From Argopecten irradians (taxonomy: Eukaryota > Mollusca > Bivalvia > Pectinida > Pectinidae): a DNA stretch of 64,000 bases. The stretch spans positions 35,823,604-35,887,603 of the forward strand of contig NC_091142.1 of the NCBI RefSeq assembly GCF_041381155.1. Reading direction: 5' to 3'. The translations under genes were made by a program, and so were the position numbers. Below are positions 50,820-62,414 of the stretch, piece after piece; position 1 is the stretch's first letter, and every line of letters begins with the position of its first letter. The notes beneath the pieces are model-generated. The model was not told where the DNA came from. It saw nothing but the letters and a program-made list of their open reading frames with translations, and ran no database searches.

Positions 50820-51470
50820 TGTAAACCTTGTTATCGATGATGGATATCCCAAAGTTCTGTAACAGTCGAAATCCTGGAATCCGTCCCAATGTATTATAAG
50901 ACTTGACGCCTGAGTGATGAAGCCATTATCGGATGTGAATATGACATCGCCGACAGCAGGTGGGGTTATATCAACTACAAACCCGTTCCCACACGTTTGT
51001 ACAGACGGTATACCATCCTCAACTATTGTGGTGACGGCGCATATATAGTAAACAATCTCAACATCTAGATGGATTCCCTGGAAGGCAGATAATCCCCCGA
51101 TAGTTTCTACAGTCGCTACACAATCAGGGTTTTCCTCGCCTGGCTGGGTGAAATTGTACGTGTTCCTCAGAAGATACCACGTGATTGCTCTGTCGCCCAT
51201 TCCAAGAATAACTCCGCAAGGTCGGAAAGACTTACCAGTGAAGTCAAGTTCTGATCCGTGAAGCCAGGAAAGCTTGTCCCCGATGTTAGAGGCGTAGAAC
51301 AATTCTTTGTTATGTCTCATGTCGCCTGAGTCAGTATCTACCTCGTAGAGTTGGTGTTTATCAAACACGTTAGGATCCTCCGTTACAATGAGGGGACCAC
51401 ACCTGCTCCACCAGGAATCCTTCAGGACAAAAAACTTCGACACAAGTCTGCATCTCCACATGTGGGTACA
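50820..51470 (-). other. Intact repeat exon of the large repeat gene
   Basis: A ~210-residue open exon with no lesion: WWSRCGPLIVTEDPNVFDKH, CGVILGMGDRAITWYLL, ICAVTTIVEDGIP, VDITPPAVGDVIFTSDNGFI, LIIHWDGFQDFDCYRTLGYP, ending in YSVG at a GT donor near 50820. The next exon (50297-50427) continues GSNPYAQDVVPETDVGFYHS and VTYYATVT in phase. Confidence 0.7.
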
Positions 51471-51794
51471 GGGCCAGCTTCTGGCATGTCGATAACTAAA
51501 ACAAAGAAATATTTATTCTAAGGTTTATCTAAATGTGACAGTCTTAACTTTTAAAATCAAATTGGTTACTAGATAAATATAAATATGCCAGAAACGCGAG
51601 GCAATTTCATGAGATGTAAAAATATCTTCTTTTGATTTTTTGTTCGAGACATATGTAGATGATGTTTAGCTGACATGATTTCATTCTTACTTGACATTTT
51701 TGCAGGCGTCTAAAATAATTGCTCGGGTTAATTAATATGCGATATTGATACGTATGATAACATAAGTATAAAATAGACCTTTAACATACCTCTA

Positions 51795-53298
51795 TTGTAG
51801 TGCTATTGGATTCAATGATGTACACATTTCAATTAGTTAACTGTATCTTCAAATTTTTGTCCCGGAAAATTCCCCAACGAGTAGCAACACTTTTGTCCAT
51901 TCCCCCGGATACACTATTAGAACACTGCAGGTCTGCTATTGTGAGTTGTATGTCTGAACATTCAGGTCCAGTTCTATTCATCCAAGATGACATAGAGAAG
52001 CTTTCGTAAAGATGATCAATTAATGCAAATCGTTTTTACCCAATAGAAACATGTATACTCTACGCACTGTCTCAAAGCAAAGAAATAGCGACCTTTAACC
52101 AGATTGACAGTACCAATTGAAAAACTATTCAAGTGTCTGGATACTGTTGAGAAGTCAATTACTAACGGCTTTCCTGCTCCTTCCGCTAGCGATAGAAACT
52201 CTACTTCATAATGGGAAACATAGCTATTAAGTTTCCCTTGGTCCCACTACAAAAATGCTATGTCACGACGGATTTGACTATCAAAATCAGGGACGCAGTT
52301 CAGGATATGTAAGCTGAACGACCTGTTCGTATCTGAAGCAACATTAAATTGTGGCTTCGCGGTAAGTGGAAGGAACTGATAATAATTAACCAAATCGATG
52401 GTCGTATGAACCGTGACTATGGCCTCGTCACTTTCTAAAGTTAAACTGGCATTCGACACCAGCGAATAGGTATGACCGATATGGAGGTTTATTTTACTGG
52501 GAGTGTATATATTCACGGTGCCAAATTTTCGTTCGACCGGGGTTCCAATTTTTCCAGTGCAGCCGTTTCCATCAAACCACGTTGAAATGTCATAACGTCC
52601 ATTGGATTAATAATTGTGAATCCGTCTGATATCGCGTCTGTTGAACCTCCCGAGGTAATAGCACGCACGGTAACAAAATAGCGACGGTAATGTGAAAGGT
52701 TTGTTGCATTTTCACAATACAATTTCCTATTCGGAACTTCATGGAAAGGGATTGTATCATCTGTTCCTGGAACCTCTCCTATACCAAGTTCGTGGGTCAT
52801 ATCGCCGACATGTGAAACACCTTCCCACGTGACACAAAATTCCTCGAGCGAGACTGAAACATCGATGTCCTGTCTACCATCTACGTATCCACCATCATTA
52901 CGTATGACGTCATATACAACGCCGTGGCCAGGGGGATTCTGGGAAGGCAAACTAAAGTTGTTTGTGTTTACTGTACAGTGATACCCTGCATGGTTAAAGA
53001 CGTGAAGCTGGATGGTAAATGTGAGATGTAAGTCTGAATCATAAACGTGTAATTGGAGTAAGGGAATATTTAAACATATCTGTCCTTTTACAACACATGT
53101 ATCAGCATCTGGGTCATCCATTTGCTTGAACAACGAGACGTACTGTCCTTGTCGACCTGGCACAAAATTATCATAATCAGTTTTCAAAATATACACATTT
53201 TTTCCCAAATCCGCCTGATATATATATTGATTTCGTCCGTGTAATAATTTTGTATATATCACTAGTGTAATATAATCTGGTGCGCTTTTCATTTTCAT
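51795..53298 (-). other. FN3-like repeat block 3 of the large repeat gene, several lesions
   Basis: Reads PPGHGVVYDVIRNDGGYVDG, VTWEGVSHVGDMTHELGIGE, RYFVTVRAITSGGSTDAISD. A frameshift near 52570 passes to CTGKIGTPVERKFGTVNIYT and then LVSNASLTLESDEAIVTVHT. An in-frame TAG at 52247-52249 precedes WDQGKLNSYVSHYEVEF. Coding resumes to QLTN, where TGA replaces a probable Trp codon. Confidence 0.55.
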
Positions 53299-53750
53299 AA
53301 CTTGTAGTCAGCAAAACATGGCGTGAAGATAGAATTTGAGGACGCAGTAACAAAATGGCGATATTTTAAAATATAGGTTATTATGCAAGAAAGATCATTT
53401 CCAATAAATATATAAAATGAAGTCATATGCGATCCTATAAATATGAATAATATTTAAAGTCATTTACTGATTTATAAATGTGCTTGGATATCATGCTTAA
53501 TCAATCCTGTTAGCAATATATACTATATATTCCTAAGATAATTTATTACATTTTAGTCCATGCAATTGACTTATAACCCATGGATCCACGAGTCGATTCT
53601 GAGAGGAAGAAGCTATTTGAATTTACTTTAAATAAGTATGTTATTTAATTTTATGTATGAGACTCAATCACAGGATAAAATAATTATCGTATGTCGTAGC
53701 ATTGAATCCGAGTAGTATAAGGTCAAATTTAATATCATGCAAATAAATTA

Positions 53751-54968
53751 CTAAATTTTATTGTTGAGAGTGTACTTACCAACCCGGTATAAAAATGTAG
53801 ATATTGATTCTTTTTGCTCCTCGTCAGCGATAGCTCCTTCACTCCAGTGAATATACAAGGAACCGTTTTGTGTAAGGACAGGTAGGGAGGGTGGACAGAC
53901 CGGAGGAGTTTCGTCTACAATAACAGGACCGATAGTCGCTGTAGATGTTAGGACAGCGCTGTTTGTTATTTTAACAAATATGTATATCTCATCCCCGTCA
54001 CTAAGACCTACGTGCCTTGATTTGTAATAGTCGGTATGTGACGATATGTGATAGTCAATCAGATCCGCAGACAAACTGCTGTCTTCTGTGGAACCAACGG
54101 CTATGTAAACGTCACGAATCTGACTTCCCGTATCAATGGCGTTCCATTGAAGATCGATGAGGTCAATTTGAAGGTAGATAGTACCATGACCGTCACTGAT
54201 GGAGCAAGATTTAGTTTGTGATGGCTGGAGACCTTATGCTGGTAACAGAGACAGGAACTCGTTTACGGTTGTGTTTCTACACGTTCATCAAAATGGCCAT
54301 CACTGACCTTGCACTTTGTCAGATTCCTCGTTATGTACCACGCTGTTCCCTCAGAGCACACCATACACTCAGTGGAAGTCGCACTTTTCAGAGTAACATT
54401 GATGATGAGGGGAGGAGTCTTGAATAACACTATTCCATCTGAACACACAGGATATGACGACTCCATAGCATTATTATACGCCACAACTGTTACAAAGTAC
54501 TGTCCCTCCACGGCTAGTGTAACGCGAGCGGACTGAAAAGTAGATGTTTCATCATGTAAGGTAACATCGCTGTTATTAATACCCCCGAACGCGTCTTTGT
54601 CCAGACAGGAGTTACCTACCCCAACTTTGTAGGAGTGAATGCCACTCTCATGGTCAATAAACCCGTCCCAGTGTACCGTAACCGTCTCTTCACTAGTGTA
54701 GTCGATATCCTCCCCTACGACCGAACCCTCGCTAACCACACCCACCGCCGGCGGAGAGTCGTCAGCTAAACCCTCTTTGTTTTCCACAAAGGAAAGTCTG
54801 GCTTCATTCGTCACCGACGAGGTGAAGTGGTACACACAGTTGTGGTTTCCGTTGTGAGTATTAAGATGCACCAGCGAATTGAGGCTCAATGAGAAGTTAT
54901 AATAAGCACATACACCGACAGATGGGCAGTAGCAGTTTGAATGTTCTGGACAGGATTCCTGTAAACAG
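53751..54968 (-). other. FN3-like repeat block 2 of the large repeat gene
   Basis: Acceptor at ~54968, then SCPEHSNCYCPSVGVCAYYN, DDSPPAVGVVSEGSV, VHWDGFIDHESGIHSYKVGV and SDGIVLFKTPP. The open frame ends at a TAA just after CKVSDGHFDERVETQP, but coding continues in a shifted frame (ISDGHGTIYLQIDLIDLQWN, then DEIYIFVKITNSAVLTSTAT). A 71-bp GT-AG intron could bridge the two in phase; the alternative is a frameshift plus stop. Confidence 0.55.
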
Positions 54969-55714
54969 TAATGATTGACACCATTGTTTAAGCCACAAAG
55001 GAAAGGACTATGTATGGTTTGAGCACTTTTTGGCCCTCAAAAACATACATTTTTCAAAACAGTTGTAAATGATTACTTTGTTTTATTTGAAATATTCAGT
55101 ACATCCCTGATTTAACTATAATGTCCACTGTTCTAATTTTACAGCTGTAGTTGCGATGGTAACCATCCACAATATGCATAAATTATGAAAACGTGGAACT
55201 TTTGACAAAGTTTTTATCTGTGAAACTATAGACCGCAACCTTAAACAGTTTGTTTTAAAATCGCCAAAATTGTCGAAATTTCCACAATTTCATAATTGTT
55301 GCAGACATTGTACTTCGAGTGGTAACCATTGCAACTGAAGCTTCAAATTCAGAAAAAAATATCATTACAATTAAATTAACGTCTGATGAATTGTTGTCGT
55401 GTGTATGCCATATATTTGTGTGTAAAATACATCAAGCTACAAACATGTAAATACAGGCAGAGATCCGTCATAAATCGACCTTCGAGTATTTTTGTTTGTT
55501 TGTTTATTTCTGACGTTACGTCATGGATATTTGACGTCATAGGACGTCCAATGATACTACTCAAAATTACCTTACATAGCACCAAGTTGATTAAACCAGG
55601 CACTGTGTAGCGGTAATACAAATATTGAATTAAGAAATCAAAAACTTGTTAGTCTTGTGTTTGTGAATCTGTTTTTATAAAACAATGTCTTTATTTGTTT
55701 CTACATAGCGGAAT

Positions 55715-56830
55715 TTCTTTACTTATATTCGGTCCTAGACGAGCAACTCCCAAAGAACCATTTCCAATATCGTGTCCTCCAAACGTTGTACCAAGTGACC
55801 AGTCCACAGAGTATAAGCCACTGTGTATATCCAGCGCATTAAACTTGAGAATCATCTTTGACAGATCAGAACTGTTGTGAACATTTAACAATTTATATCC
55901 GTCCTTCTCAAGTCCAATATCGAATATCTCAGGTTCGCTCGAGTCTACGTGAGTGTATACATGTTCACTAAATGTATGGTTCATGATATCTTTAGCCACA
56001 ATGTCAAACCAATAGATTTCTCCGTCTTGTAATGGCGGAGACAAACACATGGTGGTATAATTTGAAAGTGAAAAGTAGAATTCAGTTATTCCATCAACGT
56101 TCTCTGTTCCGGAAACTGGTAGAATTCCTGATATCTGTTCATATATACCGATAAACTGTCCGTGGTAATCTGGTTTTATAGGTCGTAGTAAGACTTTTAA
56201 CTTTTCATTGTAATACCTGTCCTTCCATGAATAACAAAGATCACCATGATTGGTTTGCCACTTGTATCCGGTACTTGCCACTGCTGTCGTAGAGTACAAA
56301 TGATTGTCTTCTCTAATGAGTTTTTCTGGCGAATTATCAAATATTACAAATCGTCTGGCGTGTTTCACGTTAATGGCGATATCTTTCACGTCTAAGACGA
56401 TTCCGTACATCGCATGATTAGGTAAGTTATCTGGAATCCAAATTTAAATAGACTGACTGGCATTGACGTGGATATTGACAACAGGAGTTCTACCCATTTC
56501 AAGCTGTTCCCGGTCCTGCTTCCTTCACCTCATATACAGTGATCGAATACGTATCAATTCCAGGAATAGGTGTCGGATCTTCCCATCCATTTACGATGAT
56601 CTGGAAATTCCGGCTTGTCAGGATACGGCTTCCTACGTCTAATAGTTCACTCACGCAGGTGTCAGACTCGGGGCAGTGTACAGGATGGGCGTCGTCAAAA
56701 TGGTAGCACAAGTCTTTTGTGGTCCGTGTCTTTGAGAAAAGAACAAGAGATTCGTAATGATCGTCCGAAATTATATTTTTTGAGATCAGATGACCTCCAC
56801 TGTGTGCGATGAATCGTAAACATATAGTCT
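55715..56830 (-). other. FN3-like repeat block 1 of the large repeat gene, with stop and frameshift
   Basis: First open part: CYHFDDAHPVHCPESDTCVS then PIPGIDTYSITVYEVKEAG. Second: GIVLDVKDIAINVKHARRFV, WQTNHGDLCYSWKDRYYNE, IGIYEQISGILPVSGTENV. Between them the frame shifts once and an in-frame TAA occurs (VNASQSI-stop-IWIPDNLPNH). Both parts clearly belong to one module. Confidence 0.6.
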
Positions 56831-57611
56831 AAAAAAATAAAAGGTAACACACTTTCAACCAAAGAAAATGGAAATAACTATATAGGATGGGAATATGTTA
56901 TTGACACATTAAACTAGTCAGTTACAAGCCGTTACAAATATATCGCGAATTACAGTGAAATTTAGGTCCAACTGTAATGTAATTACATAGTCTATTAGCT
57001 GATCAAAATAATATATTTTGAACAGTTACATATGGATATTTCTTAATTGGATGATAGTTAATTGTCTAACTACAACGTCGGTGTGGATATTATAAAGCAT
57101 AAATTACGGAACATCGCGATCTAAATGTTTGATTTGATCATACCGAAATTTAATTCCGCGATTTCGAGTCTAACGACGGTCATATACTTATATCAAATTG
57201 TTGTCCTAGGGAGATTAGAAAGCATATCAAACAGCAAACTGAGGAATTGGCCTTAGTATGAACTATCAGAGTGAAACACCAGGAAAAGCAGCCGATTGAT
57301 TGTCCCAATGCAGAGTTAGATATGTGTCAAGGTTGGAATTGAATATCACATTCATTTAATAATAACTGCACCAATTCCGTAACCAACTGTAATCAACTCA
57401 CCGCTGTCCATTTGTCAGGTGACCTGCCGAGCGTTCGTTGTTTATAACGGTGTCAAATAACATCAGATGTTTAGGAACGTTACTTTGGGGGTCACTATGG
57501 AGATTGGTAGTCTTAACGATGTTTTCACCGCCTGAAAAATGAACACAAATTATACACAGAAAACGTCATCTGTCATACATAATATATCATAAACTAATAA
57601 ATGTCAGGTTA

Positions 57612-57800
57612 GTAAATATTTATTCATTAACATAAATATAAGATTTCACATGAATGTTTATTTCATATGAGATTTTATAAAACGAGATTAAGAAGTATTT
57701 ATTTTTGCGAACGTTGGCGAGACAAGTTTCATAAATTCTCATATGAAATAAACACAAATTTAAGATACTTTTTATCACATAACTACAAAAACCTACATAA
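57612..57800. mobile_element. MITE family E copy 2
   Basis: Inverted segments TTTATTTCATATGAGATTTT and CTCATATGAAATAAA face each other across a centre with GCGAACGTTGGCGAGACAAG. Related to 19700-19925 in opposite orientation. Confidence 0.6.
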
Positions 57801-58090
57801 CAAAGCATTTCAGGTCTAAATGTATTTCGGAAGTCCAGCGGAGGCCACCATTTTGTCCCGTCGTTCTCGTAATCCTGACGTCACGTCATTTTCCTGACAT
57901 CATTTTATTGTTTCTGAATGACGTCACAATTAATTTACAGCCACTGAAAATTGCACTAGGTCATATTACACTAGTGACATACGCAAAAGTATTACACAGG
58001 CGAAATCACTGGATATCAGGCAGATTATGTGATACATCGTAATCAAGTAAATAAAACATACACATGTGGCTGACGATGTTATTGTTCTTA

Positions 58091-58391
58091 GCTGTTCTCA
58101 ATGCACACTTATTTAACTTGCCAAAAATCGGCTTGATGACGACACTGATATCTACATTAGTTACACCAAAGGCGTGGTTTGTGACGTAAGCAGGTTTTGG
58201 TAGATGGGAAACGTTGACTAATAACTCAAACGACGTGTTGGTCACTATTCTGTCTACCTGTAGGTTACCATAGAAATATCCTTGGTTGGAGCAGTGTGAC
58301 GATGAGTTTGATTGAACATGTGACATAAGAGCGTCGTTGTTGGTATCTATCACCGTCATCCTAAAGGTCAGTACTTCCGGAACCTTGGCGA
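58091..58391 (-). other. Linker-module exon of the large repeat gene
   Basis: Open after a T-rich acceptor, reading KVPEVLTFRMTVIDTNNDAL, GYFYGNLQVDRI, and HAFGVTNVDISVVIKPIFGK. Joins in phase to the EGF exon upstream. The donor is uncertain (about 58090). The next exon (57404-57531) reads GENIVKTTNLHSDPQ and NNERSAGHLTNGQ. Confidence 0.6.
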
Positions 58392-58794
58392 CTGAAAAAA
58401 AACCACAAAAACAAAAATTAAAGCACTTATTTTTTATAAACATTTAACATATTGTATGGACAAAAAATAACACACTTTTGATTTGATGGATATGTCAAGT
58501 AATTGAAAGATCGCCAGCTGTCAGCAAATCAACCAGGTACTGCACGTAAGTTTGCATTTTGTTTTTCATTTAAAATATTTTATTAAATCAAAAGGATTCA
58601 GTTTTGGATCGAGCAGAATGCAAAACCTAGTTCTCCACATGATTACATGCATGTTCAGTATATAGAAGCATAATTTTAAGAGCATATTTTTAAAAACATA
58701 TTTGCGCTGGACGGGGCCATAAAATAACATTTAATCATTATTAGAATAACACAAATCGTACATATTACTGAAAACACTTACAGATAATTATTTA

Positions 58795-59230
58795 CACATA
58801 ATTAATTTTTCTTTGTTTTCATACCAAATCTGGCTTTCTGATTGGCCATTTTTTTTTTTGCATACAACTATAATTAATTTTTCTTTGTTTTCATACCAAA
58901 TCTGGCTTTCTGATTGGCCAATATTTTTTTTCACACCACTATGAAAAAAAATCAGAGAATGGCGCGAAACCCCGACGTTATCGTGACGTCACAATAGAGA
59001 CATTGGCGTTGCGTATTGATTCGGAAAAAAGAATCCTTTGAAAAACTGCTAAAATGTTACATTTAAACATATTTCATTTTATCAAATAGAGTATAAAATT
59101 AATTATAAGTATCGATGTCACTATTTTTTAATTTTATCGGGGTATGAAAAAAAAAATTGTTTGCACGCGGATTCACACAGTTTGCAAACAATTTTTTTTA
59201 TACCCCAATAAAATAAAAAATAGTGAAATC
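58795..59230 (+). repeat. Dispersed repeat family C, copy 2, with internal tandem duplication and hairpin
   Basis: Same family as 13935-14260. The first ~55 bp (TTTCATACCAAATCTGGCTT, TCTGATTGGCC) is present twice in tandem. The right end, 59115-59228, is a strong hairpin: TCACTATTTTTTAATTTTAT and AATTGTTTGC pair with their complements. Confidence 0.7.
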
Positions 59231-59771
59231 AATGCTTTAACATAATAACAGGAATTACCTATAGCGATGAATAACATGCATATCTTCCTGTTGTATTAAA
59301 CATTGATTAATAACGGTATGAATTGATCTGTATTCAATATTCGCTTAATAAAAAGGTTCTTATTTTAGTTTAGTTGATTTGGATTGTAACTTAATCACTC
59401 GATGCAACTATATATATGCGTGCATATTCATTTTGACATTCAATTCATAAAAGGAAAAGACATGAATCAGTATTACTGGTTTGAACTTTACCATTCATGA
59501 TTTCGCCAGTCTCAGGGCCAGGTCCCATCATAATATATAATACAGCAGGAGCAAATATAGTATAAATGCAGTTTAATTAAACTATTAATCAATTGAAATC
59601 AAAGTTAGTAATATTTTTAATGTCTACCTGTTTATTTTATGTATTTCTGAATGCAAGCACACATTGCAGAATTTAGATGATGGCTGAAGTGATTACTTCC
59701 TTTTGTTAGCAAATTTGCATCTTGTATTATATTAGAGATGCTACTTACTGGGTGGTTGTTGGATATGGAAC

Positions 59772-59850
59772 TTATTTCACACGAGTGACTTATTTTTTAA
59801 AAGTTAGCGAATGTCTTTTGTAACTTTTAAAAAATAACTTACGAGTGATC
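59772..59850. repeat. Hairpin-forming inverted repeat
   Basis: CGAGTGACTTATTTTTTAAA and its near complement flank a ~15-base loop. AT-rich with no coding content. Between two exons of the large repeat gene. Confidence 0.7.
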
Positions 59851-60094
59851 ATGGAATATATTATATATGATAAAAATATAATTTCTTTAATTTTGTGTAA
59901 TTCGCATAAAACGGTTTGATAGGTTATAACGATGAAACGTTGTGTCGTGCTTCTTTAATCAATCAAGCAAGAAATAATGAAATTGAAGTTAAAATATGTC
60001 CATGACAATGCAATACTAAAGTTTATATACACTGTAATATAAGAATTTCTCCTATCCTATTGTTGCTATTTAGTTATGACTGTGAACTACTTAC

Positions 60095-60223
60095 GTTGAC
60101 ACACTGATTGGTTGTCGTCCACTACTGTTGTGAAGGACGGTGACTCGCACTGACAATCCTTAGCGTAGTTACTGTTACCACAGTTACCAGGCCAGCACCA
60201 ACGGTCCTCCCACGAACACGTCC
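60095..60223 (-). other. EGF-like exon of the large repeat gene
   Basis: A 129-nt phase 1-1 exon with canonical splice sites reading SWEDRWCWPGNCGNSNYAKD then CQCE, an EGF-like cysteine pattern. The preceding cysteine-rich exon (start 60581, phase 1) and the following exon (start 58391, phase 1) fit around it. This exon shows no lesion. Confidence 0.7.
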
Positions 60224-60676
60224 CTTGGGGGGTAATATGATTGAATGTTACTCTCTCAAAATGTTCTTTCTGATTTCCTTATTCTTTCATACTAACAAAT
60301 AAACAAGACTAAAGTAAAATTGTTAATAACACAGCATTATGAATTTTATTGTAACACTTTTAAAAGTATTTCTTTTTCGGAAACCAAAAACAATATGAAA
60401 TAGGAATTATAAAACCAGATATTTCAAGAAAAAAACATTTTATAAGAAATATTAACATAAGTAATTGCACACTCCCTGTTTGAGTTGTAGAGCTTGTATA
60501 ATATCTTCTCACATTGGGAACACGTGATATCCGACAGACTTGTACACACTGTAGTGATACAGTTACTGACGTTTTTACAGGCTGTAAATTAAATAAACTC
60601 AGTGTTTTCATGTGTCACGAGAGTGAATATGTATGGGTATGTTCTCTTCGTATAAAAAGGAACCAACAACTATTAA

Positions 60677-61032
60677 AGATGCTCCACCGCCGACAGAGCA
60701 TAAATGATGTTAATCATTTGAACAATAATTGGTGTTTAATCGTGTATATATGTGCCTAATTAACACAAAAAATAATATAAAATAATTTATTTCGCCTTTG
60801 GTGCATGCGCAATCAGTACTTCATTCCATATAGGATATAGTGTCACGGAATTTTTTCGGGATGCAATTAATTATTTTTCATATTTTTAACTTGTAGTAAA
60901 ATTATAAGCTCAAACTTTTCAGTGGTGGGAATGGTGTAAAGTAAGTAACTTTTGTAACTGGAGAAAAACACTAAATCGTCTGCTCCTGTTTTTCATAGTG
61001 AAAAAATACCATTTGTCAGCGGTGGAGCATCT
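60677..61032. mobile_element. MITE family B copy 2 (TTAA target)
   Basis: Terminal inverted repeats AGATGCTCCACCGCCGA and a near complement, bounded by exact TTAA on both sides (60673-60676, 61033-61036). The interior matches 10980-11209 in reverse orientation. Confidence 0.8.
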
Positions 61033-61567
61033 TTAACTAGCTGACAGTTTAATTATAAAAACGGAGACAGATAACCTGAAATAAAAAGAACGATACCTGA
61101 CTATACATAGGGACACATACTAGTTGTAATATGCCATATTTATATTGTAAAGTAATAAATATAATATACTGAAATGTATTTATTATATATATATTTATAT
61201 TGTAAATTCTATTTAAATTTCAGAGTTATTACATTTAGTTTACAATCAATAGACCCTAGATACATTACCCTAACCTAACGAACCATGTGCAGTCCTTTAT
61301 TATACATATACATATTATAAAGGTTTATGGACAAGTTATTTAAAGAAGTTATAACAGAAAACTATAAAGTATATTAATTATATTGCATAATGAAGAATAA
61401 GTTAATTACATTATTTCTAGTTATAAATAAATAAACATACCTTTCAGCACTGTGGCCGTAAAGCACACAGGCTTCCAGCTAAAGGTGGTATTTGTCCGAT
61501 GCCTATTTTCCATGAAATGTGTGGACACGCTTCCATCAGGGTGGGCGTGCACGTGCAAGGACAGGGT

Positions 61568-62414
61568 CATGCAAAGTCAATGTGACACTCTCAACCAATT
61601 CATTCGCTCACCTCTCAAACACAGATTTACATGTAAAGGACATTACGTGACACAGGGACATGACAATTCAGACAATACACAACGCATGTAGTTTTAACAC
61701 CTAATAATAATACAATATTATATACACAGTGAATTCAAACACCGCGACACATGTATATGATGTTTAACGACAGAACAACACAATATTGCTTATAGAAGTA
61801 TATTTAGCCTAACGGAATTGATTTAAAGAAATAAAATTTTATGTTGAAATTATATTAATTAGTTATATGAGTGAAAGTTCTTCAACTTAGAGTATGTAAA
61901 TATAACACAACAATGTCTATCAAAAGCACGTATTGAAAAATACACTTTCGACAATTTTAAATATCTGACGGATGTGAAATTGTCAATATAATTTTATTTG
62001 GTGGCGCTTAAAGACCCACTACCATTTAATTTGTAAAATGGTAACGTGAAACGAGATTGACAATTGACAAGTTAATAGCTCACCCTTAATACTTCAATGA
62101 TCATCACCTTCTGAGCAATTTATTTAAAATGAATCTATGTTATTTTCATAAAGCGGATCGTCCTATGTTCCCCGCCGTCGTCCTAATTACCGCGCGTTAG
62201 TGTTATTGACTATCACTGCAGCAAAACAGCGAGATGAATCTTCATTGTTACATATATACGCATTTATTAAGTAATATTCTCATTTTAGACATTCGATATC
62301 AATTTTATTATGTTACTATTGTTAATTTTAATTTTTGTTTCGGAAAGGTCGTGGACCATTAATTGCCATAAGAGCAAAACGGTACACACATGAAGTGTTC
62401 TGCTAACGATCTAT
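61568..62414. other. Spacer between the large repeat gene and the C-type lectin
   Basis: AT-rich, with a MITE at 62012-62358. No first exon with a signal peptide for the large repeat gene was recognised here. Confidence 0.5.
62012..62358. mobile_element. MITE family A copy 3 (TTAA target)
   Basis: Begins AGACCCACTACC and ends with the complement of TGGTCCACGACCTTTCCGAA, flanked by TTAA on both sides (62008-62011, 62359-62362). The interior matches 6031-6866 without the nested element. Confidence 0.75.

Larger units (their letters stand above)
45038..61567 (-). pseudogene. Large EGF + FN3-like repeat protein gene, apparently disrupted
   Basis: Minus-strand exon pieces from 61.5 kb down to 45.0 kb form one protein of the large extracellular type known as uncharacterised multi-repeat proteins in molluscs and lancelets. 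Order: TFSWKPVCFTATVLK, a cysteine-rich segment (CKNVSNC, TCSQC), an EGF-like module (CWPGNCGNSN, DCQC), a linker module, then many repeats with the pattern TPPxxG...W.GF.D.ESGI...G...YyvtV. Several junctions keep phase, e.g. 51.4 kb to 50.4 kb to 49.9 kb, and the LL/VTNGAG joint at 48.6 kb. Lesions include a frameshift and stop near 56440-56510, near 54200-54260, a frameshift near 52570, TAG at 52247-52249, TGA near 51830, and repeated frame changes at 45700-46190. A duplicated exon differs by one base. The 3' end stops at ~45038 without the expected tail. Either a decayed gene or a poorly polished assembly; no signal peptide exon was found. Confidence 0.65.

Noticed and set aside
51800..52009. 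Plus-strand ORF of 69 codons
   Set aside because: Antisense to a coding block of the large repeat gene (SVATRWGIFRDKN on the minus strand).
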